Below, piece after piece: positions 35,402 to 42,804 of a stretch of 64,000 nucleotides of DNA. How positions within the stretch are numbered: position 1 is the stretch's first letter; each line of letters starts with the position of its first letter. The notes beneath the pieces were generated by a model. It was not told where the DNA came from and ran no database searches. It worked only from the letters and a program-made list of their open reading frames with translations. Made by a program: the position numbers and the translations under genes. The stretch comes from Evansella cellulosilytica DSM 2522 (lineage in GTDB: Bacteria > Bacillota > Bacilli > Bacillales > Salisediminibacteriaceae): NCBI RefSeq assembly GCF_000177235.2, contig NC_014829.1, positions 3,100,001-3,164,000 on the forward strand, written 5' to 3'.

Positions 35402-36211
35402 ATGAAAGATTATTTAATTGCTCTTGACTTAGATGGCACATTATTAACAGATAATAAAAATATATCATCAAGAAATCGAGCTGCTATAGCCAAGGTACGA
35501 CAATTAGGGCATAAAGTTGTTATTGCAACAGGAAGACCATATCGCGCAAGTAAATCATACTATGATGAACTATTATTAGACTCACCAATGGTTAATTTTA
35601 ATGGTGCTTTCATTCATCACCCAGTTTATCCTAAAAGTTTTCAACCAGTTCACACACCATTAGAAAAAAACGTTGCAAAAACAATCATTCAAACATGTGA
35701 AGCTTTTCAAGTCGAAAATATTATGGTTGAGATTATGGACGAGTATTATTTACGGTATGAAAATAAAGGGTTTGCAGAAGCATTCACGCTTGGGCAATCC
35801 CCAGTTGAGTATGGAAATCTTCAGCAAATACTGCAAGCTGATCCTACTTCCATATTAATTCATCCAAAAGAGACTAATCATCAGCAGCTAAAAAATCTAA
35901 TCCATGATGCTCATGCTGAATTTATTGAACAAAGATCATGGGGAGCACCGTGGAACGTGATTGAAATTGTCAAATACGGTTTAAATAAAGCGATTGGATT
36001 AAAGAGAATTGCTCAATATTATAATATTCCTCAAGAGAGAATCATCGCCTTTGGAGATGAAGATAACGATCTTGAAATGATTGAATATGCTGGACACGGT
36101 ATTGCAATGGACAATGCCATCGCAGAGCTTAAAAACATTAGTAATGAGCAAACGTTAACAAATGAAGAAGATGGTGTTGCGGTATACTTAGAAAGGTTTT
36201 TCTCTCTCTAA
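35402..36211 (+). CDS. Cof-type HAD phosphatase
   Basis: 269 residues of the haloacid dehalogenase superfamily, Cof subfamily. The catalytic motifs are DLDGTLL (motif I, nucleophile Asp in IALDLDGTLL), ATGRPYR (motif II), a Lys in NKAIGLKR and GDEDNDLEM (motif IV). These enzymes dephosphorylate sugar phosphates, FMN or pyridoxal phosphate. AGGAGG precedes the ATG. It and the DUF3813-like gene downstream resemble the B. subtilis ykrA region; exact substrate unknown. A CCCCTTTT/AAGGGG hairpin lies between them near 36291. Confidence 0.92.
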   Translation: MKDYLIALDLDGTLLTDNKNISSRNRAAIAKVRQLGHKVVIATGRPYRASKSYYDELLLDSPMVNFNGAFIHHPVYPKSFQPVHTPLEKNVAKTIIQTCEAFQVENIMVEIMDEYYLRYENKGFAEAFTLGQSPVEYGNLQQILQADPTSILIHPKETNHQQLKNLIHDAHAEFIEQRSWGAPWNVIEIVKYGLNKAIGLKRIAQYYNIPQERIIAFGDEDNDLEMIEYAGHGIAMDNAIAELKNISNEQTLTNEEDGVAVYLERFFSL

Positions 36212-36346
36212 ATGCGCTATTGGAAGATAATTTCTTTATTTTTTCTTTACAACTGCACATCATAATTATTGTAAGGATTAAATATTACTCCCCTTTTCAG
36301 GCTAAGGGGAAATGTTTGCGTAGTAAATAAAAGGGAGACGATAACG

Positions 36347-36580
36347 ATGGGAAACCGCTACTTTCAACAAGCGAGAAGTGCAGTAGAAGAAGCCAATGAG
36401 GCGATTGCTGCCACACACACACCTGAAGCTCAAGAAGAAGCGAAGGAAAAGATCAAACGTGCGAAACAAGCACTTTCACAAGCTTTCGCCGACTCTTCAA
36501 TGGCGGAAAGAGAACAACTAATGGCTTTACAAGAATCGTTGTATGAGTTTTCTGAAGAATTTACAAATGAGTCAAAGTAG
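36347..36580 (+). CDS. DUF3813-like small helical protein
   Basis: 77 residues, almost wholly helical and Ala/Glu/Gln-rich (SAVEEANEAIAATHTPEAQE, IKRAKQALSQAFADSS). It resembles the DUF3813 family that neighbours HAD phosphatase genes in Bacillus; function unknown. AAGGGAGA precedes the ATG, and a clear terminator follows. Confidence 0.75.
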   Translation: MGNRYFQQARSAVEEANEAIAATHTPEAQEEAKEKIKRAKQALSQAFADSSMAEREQLMALQESLYEFSEEFTNESK

Positions 36581-36679
36581 TAACAATGGTGATTCTTAAT
36601 AATAGATGTGTCTAATAAAGGAGTTGCCCTTTCTTGTAAGTAGTTCCGTTTGTGAGGAGAAAAATACAAATATAACCGC

Positions 36680-36724
36680 AATTCCTAGTCCAAATAGATA
36701 GCTAATTGGACTAGGAATTTTTAT
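36680..36724 (+). terminator. Terminator of the DUF3813-like gene
   Basis: AATTCCTAGTCCAA pairs perfectly with TTGGACTAGGAATT and is followed by a short T run. Confidence 0.82.
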
Positions 36725-37038
36725 TGATATAACAAGATTTCCCCTTCATTTAGTCTCTGATTGGCCCCCGAAATATCGTACTAAAAAACAACAGACTAAT
36801 GCTCATTATTCAATAATTATTTTGTATGCTAAAGTATCTGCTATTTACCTATCTAAAATGATGTTGAATTAGGTGGAAACTAAGTAACCAATAAAGATAC
36901 ATGTAAAAAACCAACTAGACTGGAGTAATCGTTCTTTATTTTATCTCCAACTAACGCAAGACATCTATTTTAGAAAAACTGCAAGTGCAGTTTTAATATT
37001 AATTTGATAAGGTTAGATTGCTGAAATGAGTTGGGCGT

Positions 37039-37229
37039 AAATAAGTGGAGAAATTCCGCTTATTTATAAGATAGCAACAAAAATCACTGGAATAGAAGGA
37101 GAAATTCCGGCTATTTATTAAAAAGTCGTGAAAATAAGCCATTTTATTTAGCTTAAAGGGAAAAACTCCGTTTATTTAACACTAATCAAACGCAATTCTG
37201 GAGCATAAGTGGAAAAACTCCGCTTATTT
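37039..37229. repeat. Cluster of four related hairpins
   Basis: AAATAAGTGGA-GAAAT-TCCGCTTATTT at 37039-37065 recurs in changed form at 37091-37115, about 37153-37178 and 37205-37229, spaced 51-60 bp. Each keeps a GGA...TCC top and an A-rich 5-nt loop, and the stem bases vary with pairing kept in copies 1, 2 and 4. They lie in the gene-free stretch 36725-37638, where I see no other gene or site. Confidence 0.8.
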
Positions 37230-37638
37230 CAAACTCTCACTATCTCCCCTAAATAAATCATCCCCCCTGTAGTATCAAAGTGAGGAAGTTTAAGTACATT
37301 TTTTATAGTGTTAATTCGAGACAATTTCACATAGTGAAAAAGTCTCGTTTTTGCTGTATCATTTTTAGTTTTCTCCCTCTAAACGGAACTACATGCCTTT
37401 CTTGATTCACCTTTTTTAATTGTTTCCTCATGTTTTTTAATTGCTTCTTTTTAAAAGGGGTTGTATTATCTTCGTCCGATTACAGTTATTGAATCGAACA
37501 TCACTTTTCAGGCTTCATTACGATCTTATGATGCTCCATATTAGATTTATTGTCATACAGCTTGAGAACCCCCATACTATTAGTACAAGCAAGAGTTTGG
37601 CTCGACGTTTATAAAAATATGTAAACGGGGGAATCAGA

Positions 37639-38094
37639 ATGGAAATTTTGAAAGTAAGTAAGCAAAATTACGATAAGAGTTTGCCTTTAGCTGTTGCTAA
37701 AATAATGATGAAACAAATGACCGCAATAAGTACACCTATTACTGAAGAAAAATTATTACATACAGTTACACTTGCTTTAGATAACGCTTCAGGAGCAGAA
37801 CTATTTATTGCTAATGAAAACGGTGAAATTGTTGGTTACGCTTTTTTAAACTCAGGGATTAGCCTTGAAAAAGGAGGCTTTTACATTTGGTTAAATGATT
37901 TGTACGTAGTAAAACAACATCGCCGTAAAGGAGTAGCACGAAAGCTTTTGCTTAAAGTACTTTATTGGGCTGAGCAAGAAGGTTATAGAGGAATAGAGCT
38001 TGAAACAGGCATCAATAACATTGCAACAAAAAAACTGTATAATGCCTTAGGGTTTTATGACATAGTTTCAAAACGATATGGCAGACATATTTGA
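37639..38094 (+). CDS. GNAT-family N-acetyltransferase
   Basis: 151 residues with the GNAT fold: the acetyl-CoA loop is in VVKQHRRKGVARKLL (R/Q-x-x-G-x-A/G), followed by GYRGIELETGINNIATKKLYNALGF and a Tyr. It should transfer an acetyl group to an amine; substrate unknown. ACGGGGG precedes the ATG. It lies alone between two repeat-rich regions. Confidence 0.88.
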   Translation: MEILKVSKQNYDKSLPLAVAKIMMKQMTAISTPITEEKLLHTVTLALDNASGAELFIANENGEIVGYAFLNSGISLEKGGFYIWLNDLYVVKQHRRKGVARKLLLKVLYWAEQEGYRGIELETGINNIATKKLYNALGFYDIVSKRYGRHI

Positions 38095-38215
38095 ACTAAC
38101 CGTCATTTAACTATTGTTGCAAGCTCTTTGAAGTGGGAAACACCAGGGTAACCGCCAGTTCTGGATTAGACTATCACCCGTCGAAGCGGAGGTTAGAATC
38201 GTTACAGATTTTTTT

Positions 38216-38519
38216 AAAAGCTCTGTTAAAGACAATTGTTCATTCTCATGAAAGGCGCGAGACGCCAGCGGCGAGCATTACATCACGATTAAGCTTCGCG
38301 TTGTATCGACGGATACAACTCCAGAGCGTTGCATGAAGAGGAAGAGACAGGTTGTGAGCTGAAGATCCCGCAGGGTGCAATGCCCGCCGCACCGAGCATA
38401 ACATCTTGAATACGCTACGAGCTGTCTCGACGGATGCATCTTCAAAGCGAAACTGGAAGAGGAAGAGACAAGCGAGCGTCCTGAAGCGAAAATCAACAAC
38501 AAAGTTTAACATAGCTTTT
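38216..38519. mobile_element. MITE-like element, copy X1
   Basis: About 304 bp bounded by AAAAGCTCTGTTAAA (38216-38230) and TTTAACATAGCTTTT (38505-38519), inverted repeats matching at 14 of 15 bases. The inside holds two degenerate sub-repeats (GAAGAGGAAGAGACA with CGACGGATACA or CGACGGATGCA) and GC-rich parts (AAGGCGCGAGACGCC, CCCGCAGGGTGCAA). It encodes no protein. A relative is at 47620. Similar GC-rich intergenic repeats are common in Bacillaceae, as I recall. Confidence 0.75.
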
Positions 38520-38548
38520 GTAAAAGGCTACTCTGGTTATAGATTAAA

Positions 38549-38590
38549 GGGCTGACCCAAAAGACAAAGTTTCTACCTTTTTAGTCAACC
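38549..38590. repeat. Degenerate GACTCA-type hairpin downstream of azlD
   Basis: GGCTGACCCAAAAG pairs imperfectly with CTTTTTAGTCAACC. It lies beyond the azlD stop and may act as the operon end. Confidence 0.55.
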
Positions 38591-38625
38591 AGTACCTCTT
38601 TTAAATATCACAAAATGCTTCCAAC

Positions 38626-38931
38626 CTAAAAAATATAAGAAATAAAAGCTAATGAACTAATTGCACCAGCAACGACAATAATTAGTGGCATTTTTAAGTA
38701 AGCTAATGCAATGGCAATTAAACCGCCGATAATACCGTAATAAAAATTTTCATTTACTGTTAATATTCCGGGGAAAATTAAGGCACCTAAAACCGCATAC
38801 GGAACCCTTGAAAGCATTCTTTTTGACCACTTTGGCCAATTTTCGGTTTGTAACATAATTAGTGGAAGTAACCTTGGGATGTAAGTAACTATGCCCATTC
38901 CAACAATCATCCAGAAAAAAGGAGTACTCAC
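38626..38931 (-). CDS. azlD: AzlD-family branched-chain amino acid exporter subunit
   Basis: 101 residues with three to four membrane helices (MIVGMGIVTYIPRLLPLIM, ILTVNENFYYGIIGGLIAIAL). It starts with GTG and overlaps azlC by 4 nt. AzlC and AzlD together export branched-chain amino acids or analogues in B. subtilis; the substrate here is inferred. Confidence 0.88.
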   Translation of the reverse strand: MSTPFFWMIVGMGIVTYIPRLLPLIMLQTENWPKWSKRMLSRVPYAVLGALIFPGILTVNENFYYGIIGGLIAIALAYLKMPLIIVVAGAISSLAFISYIF

Positions 38932-39650
38932 TCTTTGACTACCTCCTTCTTTACCGACATTTCAATTAGCTCGAATACAACGACTGCCACGATCGTTCCA
39001 AACATAATCGCCCAACCTGTTGATAGCCAAAATTGAAAAATACCATGGAATAATGCACCTAATATAGCTAACATGATGACGGTTTTTCCACCTGTTTTTA
39101 TTGATGGCACTAGTAATGCGATGAATAATGCGTATAAGGCAATTGCCATACTCTCTTGAAGCGTCGATGGTAAAATCTCACCTGCATAGTAACCAACGAC
39201 AGTAAAGCTTACCCAGCTAGAATAGGCCATAAATGCTATACACAATATATAATTTGACTTTACAGGTGTCTCCTTAGTTGAAGCAACAGCAAACACTTCA
39301 TCAGTAAGTCCAAACGCATAGATAGCGCGAAGGAGTTTTGGAGATTTTTCTGCTTTTTCATTTATTGAAGCACTCATCAATAAATGCCGAAAGTTTACAA
39401 TAAATGTCGCCATTATAATTTCAATAGCACCTGAACCTAACGCAATCATCGTTAGTGCCATATATTGTGATGCACCTGCAAAAACAATCATACTCATGAA
39501 CAATGAGTCTAATACTGTTAGTCCCGTAGTGCTAGCGAGTAAACCAAATGTAATGGCAACTGGCATGTAACCAATCGCGATAGGTAACCCATCCACCATG
39601 CCTTTTCTCCATGTGGAGGCCTCTGAGTTAAATGTTGAGATACTTTCCAA
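38928..39650 (-). CDS. azlC: AzlC-family branched-chain amino acid permease
   Basis: 240 residues, multi-pass, with family motifs GYMPVAITFGLLAS, FAGASQYMAL, VNFRHLLMS and AFGLTDEVFA. The start is TTG at 39650 with AAGGGG upstream. It forms a two-gene operon with azlD. No regulator gene lies next to it. Confidence 0.9.
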   Translation of the reverse strand: MESISTFNSEASTWRKGMVDGLPIAIGYMPVAITFGLLASTTGLTVLDSLFMSMIVFAGASQYMALTMIALGSGAIEIIMATFIVNFRHLLMSASINEKAEKSPKLLRAIYAFGLTDEVFAVASTKETPVKSNYILCIAFMAYSSWVSFTVVGYYAGEILPSTLQESMAIALYALFIALLVPSIKTGGKTVIMLAILGALFHGIFQFWLSTGWAIMFGTIVAVVVFELIEMSVKKEVVKE

Positions 39651-39725
39651 TATGTACAGCCCCTTCTCTTTTATCTGAAAAAAGTCTGCTTATATTCTAC
39701 TCCTTTAGGTCATTCTTTTGTCAAG

Positions 39726-39754
39726 AAAAAAACATAAGCCCATTCAGCTTATGT
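39726..39754 (-). terminator. Terminator of the hemerythrin-like gene
   Basis: ACATAAGC pairs with GCTTATGT; on the minus strand a T run (A run at 39726-39732) follows. Confidence 0.82.
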
Positions 39755-39757
39755 CCT

Positions 39758-40306
39758 TCAATATACCTTTATTTCTTTAAATCTATCTTCTAACATATTT
39801 TTTTCAGCATCACTTAATAATTCTTCCGCCAGTGGAAAAAGGACTTCTTCTTCCTTCAAAATGTGATCTGTTAACGTGTGGAATACTGCAGCAATGTGAG
39901 AAGTTAGCTCTCTTATATCCTCGGGGATGTTACCGTTAATATTAGGGTACTTTTTTAAAAACTGATTAAGATGGCGCTTCACTATTTGATGCTCCTTCTC
40001 CATCACTTCTATTGGCCCGTCTTCCCTACCAATATATTTTGCGACAACATCAAACAAATAGCTGCCCTCTTTTATTGAGTGAGCGACTATATTTTTATGG
40101 AATGTCTCTATTTGATTAGCCAAGTTTTTTAATAACTCATGTCTATCTTTCCGTTTTGGCTCATAAGCCAATTGCGAAGCAAGATAATAAAAATTAGTCA
40201 TTTCCTTTCTTAATACGGTATGCTCTTCTAATAGCTGTTGTATTGCTTCACAGTATACTTCTGGCTTTATAATTCCTGAATGAAGGCAACCATGGAATTC
40301 TGTCAT
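39758..40306 (-). CDS. Hemerythrin-like HHE-domain protein
   Basis: 182 residues, all helical. Metal-ligand patterns of the HHE domain are present: His in LLEEHTVLR, FHKNIVAHSIKEGSYLF, MEKEHQIVKRHL, FHTLTDHILKEEEVLFP. Such proteins bind a di-iron site and sense or store oxygen or nitric oxide, or repair iron sites. GGAAGGAG precedes the ATG. It stands alone; a link to the respiration island 10 kb away is possible but has no Fnr box to support it. Confidence 0.88.
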   Translation of the reverse strand: MTEFHGCLHSGIIKPEVYCEAIQQLLEEHTVLRKEMTNFYYLASQLAYEPKRKDRHELLKNLANQIETFHKNIVAHSIKEGSYLFDVVAKYIGREDGPIEVMEKEHQIVKRHLNQFLKKYPNINGNIPEDIRELTSHIAAVFHTLTDHILKEEEVLFPLAEELLSDAEKNMLEDRFKEIKVY

Positions 40307-40570
40307 TAAGATTCTCCTTCCTTACATTTAATATTAACTTTATAATATCCTTTTTAAACGTTATAAGGCGTGATTTTACGCACACTTCACAAGACTTTCA
40401 CATAATAAATAACTGTTGTTCATAAAATGTTCGCAAAGTGATAATGGGAAATGTTTGAGAAGGAAATTTTCAAGGGGGGAACTGAATTATTGAGGATGTC
40501 CCTAAGCTAGTAAAAGGAAGGCGCTTAAAAAAGCTGCTCTATATTTTTCAGTGGCTTCATTAAAAGGAGA

Positions 40571-40612
40571 AGGGGGACTCAATAGGTATAAACTACCCTT
40601 TTGAGTCCCCCT
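40571..40612. repeat. Solo GACTCA-type hairpin
   Basis: AGGGGGACTCAA (40571-40582) pairs perfectly with TTGAGTCCCCCT (40601-40612). It follows the Nfu-N gene stop. The outer bases differ from the 12690 hairpin while pairing is kept. Confidence 0.75.
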
Positions 40613-40633
40613 CGCATTCATGTACAATTAAGC

Positions 40634-40897
40634 CTAAATTTTATTAAAAGCCTCTTCTATCTTTGGAAGAAGTGCATCCCACTCAACATCTGCTTCCTTA
40701 TTTACAGTTACAAAGTCTTGATATCCAAAAATGTTATCTACACCATCAATTTCAAGCAAAGCTTTAGCTAATGCATGATCTGGTGAGTCACCTTTTTTGA
40801 ATGAAGCACTCCCTGATCCTTCAAATAAAACCTCAGTTGCTGTAAATTTCATTGCATTTGGATTCGGTGTTGGTTCTGCTCTCACTTCAATTGACAT
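40634..40897 (-). CDS. Stand-alone Nfu N-terminal-domain protein
   Basis: 87 residues matching the Nfu_N domain: AEPTPNPNAMKFTA and IDGVDNIFGYQDFVTVNK. In Nfu proteins this domain precedes a Cys-x2-Cys scaffold; here it is alone and has no Cys, so it cannot itself hold a cluster. Such single-domain forms are common in Firmicutes and are thought to aid Fe-S handling. AAGGAGG precedes the ATG. Confidence 0.88.
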   Translation of the reverse strand: MSIEVRAEPTPNPNAMKFTATEVLFEGSGSASFKKGDSPDHALAKALLEIDGVDNIFGYQDFVTVNKEADVEWDALLPKIEEAFNKI

Positions 40898-41024
40898 TCG
40901 TCATTCCTCCTTATTATCGATAACAACATCATACCATTTCATGAAGTCGGATTTCAAAGACAACCCTATTATAAGAAAATCATATATTTTCTATAACAAC
41001 AATCTAAACGATAAGAGCCAAATT

Positions 41025-41072
41025 AAAAAAGCCATCCCTTAGCTTCCTATAAAAGGTAGCTATTGAGATGGC
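41025..41072 (-). terminator. Terminator of the hypothetical gene at 41100
   Basis: On the minus strand GCCATCTCAATAGCTACC pairs with its imperfect complement ending GATGGC, then T6. Confidence 0.83.
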
Positions 41073-41099
41073 GAATATACTAGCTTGTAACATTGAAAC

Positions 41100-41723
41100 T
41101 CAATTTCTCGATGCAGTACGTTTAACATAGTGTTTTAATTTCTCCCTTTCTTCAGAGAGATAGCGTAATTCTTTTTTTATCGTTTGCACTTCATTTCCAT
41201 CTTCATTTTCTAAAGCTTCTACTAGTTCCATAAGTAAATAATCGATTTCGGCTGTAAGCATATATTCTTTTACTTCTGGGTCTATTTCCTCCATTGGATT
41301 CCGGTTTTTATTAATAGTCCGGTATGACCCCATCTCAGCCTTCTCACCTCCACCTATTTTCATAACAGAAACGATTTTACCTTTGTCAAAGCAACTCACA
41401 TAAATCCAACCACCACTAGCCGTTTTTACTATCGCTCTTCCTTTCGTTTCTGTAATTAATTCTTCTAGTAAGATGGCTAAGTCTTCCATACATATGCTTA
41501 ATTCGTGTAATTGAATTACCGTTAAATGCTCATTTGGGCGTTTTATAGGGATCGTGACTTCCCCTTCTTTTGACTTAATCACTAATTCAACATCTTTATT
41601 TTCGTGACGCCAAGAAATTCGAAATTGTGCCTGGAGCAATTTATGAATAAAGGATTTTAAAGCTGGTCGTGGTAATTCAATAAACACATCCTGGAACTCA
41701 GCCTGGAAACAGCTCTCCTTCAT
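41100..41723 (-). CDS. Hypothetical protein divergent from the helicase operon
   Basis: About 207 residues from the ATG at 41723, with GAAAGGAGCG upstream; the frame reaches 41807 but lacks another ribosome site. An N-terminal beta-rich half (VFIELPRPALKSF, VELVIKSKEGEVTIPIK) is followed by a helical, acidic C-terminal half (EYMLTAEIDYLLMELVEALENEDG) that may form a coiled coil. Family not recognised. It is transcribed away from the SNF2 helicase pair. Confidence 0.7.
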   Translation of the reverse strand: MKESCFQAEFQDVFIELPRPALKSFIHKLLQAQFRISWRHENKDVELVIKSKEGEVTIPIKRPNEHLTVIQLHELSICMEDLAILLEELITETKGRAIVKTASGGWIYVSCFDKGKIVSVMKIGGGEKAEMGSYRTINKNRNPMEEIDPEVKEYMLTAEIDYLLMELVEALENEDGNEVQTIKKELRYLSEEREKLKHYVKRTASRN

Positions 41724-41880
41724 GACCACGCTCCTTTCTTCTTTCTTATTGATATCGTATGTTTTTAGTAAATAAAAAAGAAGAAATATTTTATATAATA
41801 CAATCATTTTTTTTAGATTGTCCTTCTTCTATTCCACTAGTACAATGGTGACAAAGTAGTCGTTTTGGAGGAGTATTTGA

Positions 41881-42804
41881 ATGATTTGTAAATATTCAAA
41901 GGATGAGTTGTGTAATTACTTATACAACCAATTACATGTAGAGTGGGAGAACTATGCAAAGATTATTTTTCACCAAAAACAAGGCACTGCATTATTTTAT
42001 AAATGGCTGAAAAATATAAGTGAAGAACACATCAAAGTAATCGATCTAGAAAATGAACACTACATTGTTATTATTCTATATAGCTATCTTCAAGTGAGAT
42101 TAAATATGATTGATAGTGGTCTCTTTTCGTTACGTAAAAGAAAAATGGATGAGCTTCTTCAACAGCTACTTGATGAAATTCTACCAACAATAAAAGCAAG
42201 TGCGATGAAAAACGAACCTTTTTTTGAACTACTCAATGATACTTTAAACAATTTAGCTGTTCATCATCATTACAAAGATAGAAATAGTGTTACACAAACA
42301 ATGGAAGATTGGCTTAAAGATTGGATTGTAAGGCCACATTTCCCTAAATATAAAACGTATTACACGACATTGGATGATGAATCTCAGGAGAAACTAGCTC
42401 ATTTAGCTTCTAATAAATTGTTCAAACAAGTGCACCATCCTCACGTGAGAAGAGTATATTTCCGTTTACTATACTTTCATTCTCACCTTTCCGATGGCTA
42501 TGAAGAGCTGTTTCGAGCCACTTCAGATCCATTAATGCTAACACCTGAAGAAAAAGATTTTTTACAGCTATTAGAAGAGAAAATGGAGGAATATTACCTT
42601 TCGCTTGTTCACCATTTTATTGAGCGGCTAATCGAAAAGAGAACTAGAAAGCATTATCATGAGGCAATTATGTATATCGAAAAGCTTCGCTTAATCTATA
42701 GTCAACAACAAAATGAAGTGTATTTCGAGACCTTTATTTCTCTATTACAAGATAAATACGAACGATTTACATCCTTTCAAAAGGAGCTAACTTCACGTGT
42801 TTAA
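41881..42804 (+). CDS. Hypothetical helical partner of the SNF2 helicase
   Basis: 307 residues, mostly helical, with no Cys cluster after the N-terminal Cys3 and Cys11. B. subtilis ywqA is preceded by ywqB, a SWIM zinc-finger protein. This gene holds the same position but has no SWIM Cys-x-Cys...Cys-x-His motif, so it is either a shortened YwqB relative or unrelated. GGAGG precedes the ATG, and its stop overlaps the helicase GTG start by 8 nt, so the two proteins are made together. Confidence 0.75.
   Translation: MICKYSKDELCNYLYNQLHVEWENYAKIIFHQKQGTALFYKWLKNISEEHIKVIDLENEHYIVIILYSYLQVRLNMIDSGLFSLRKRKMDELLQQLLDEILPTIKASAMKNEPFFELLNDTLNNLAVHHHYKDRNSVTQTMEDWLKDWIVRPHFPKYKTYYTTLDDESQEKLAHLASNKLFKQVHHPHVRRVYFRLLYFHSHLSDGYEELFRATSDPLMLTPEEKDFLQLLEEKMEEYYLSLVHHFIERLIEKRTRKHYHEAIMYIEKLRLIYSQQQNEVYFETFISLLQDKYERFTSFQKELTSRV

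Noticed and set aside
38246-38512. Open frames on the minus strand in the MITE-like element
   Set aside because: They follow the GC-rich repeat and are different in the related copies; no ribosome site.
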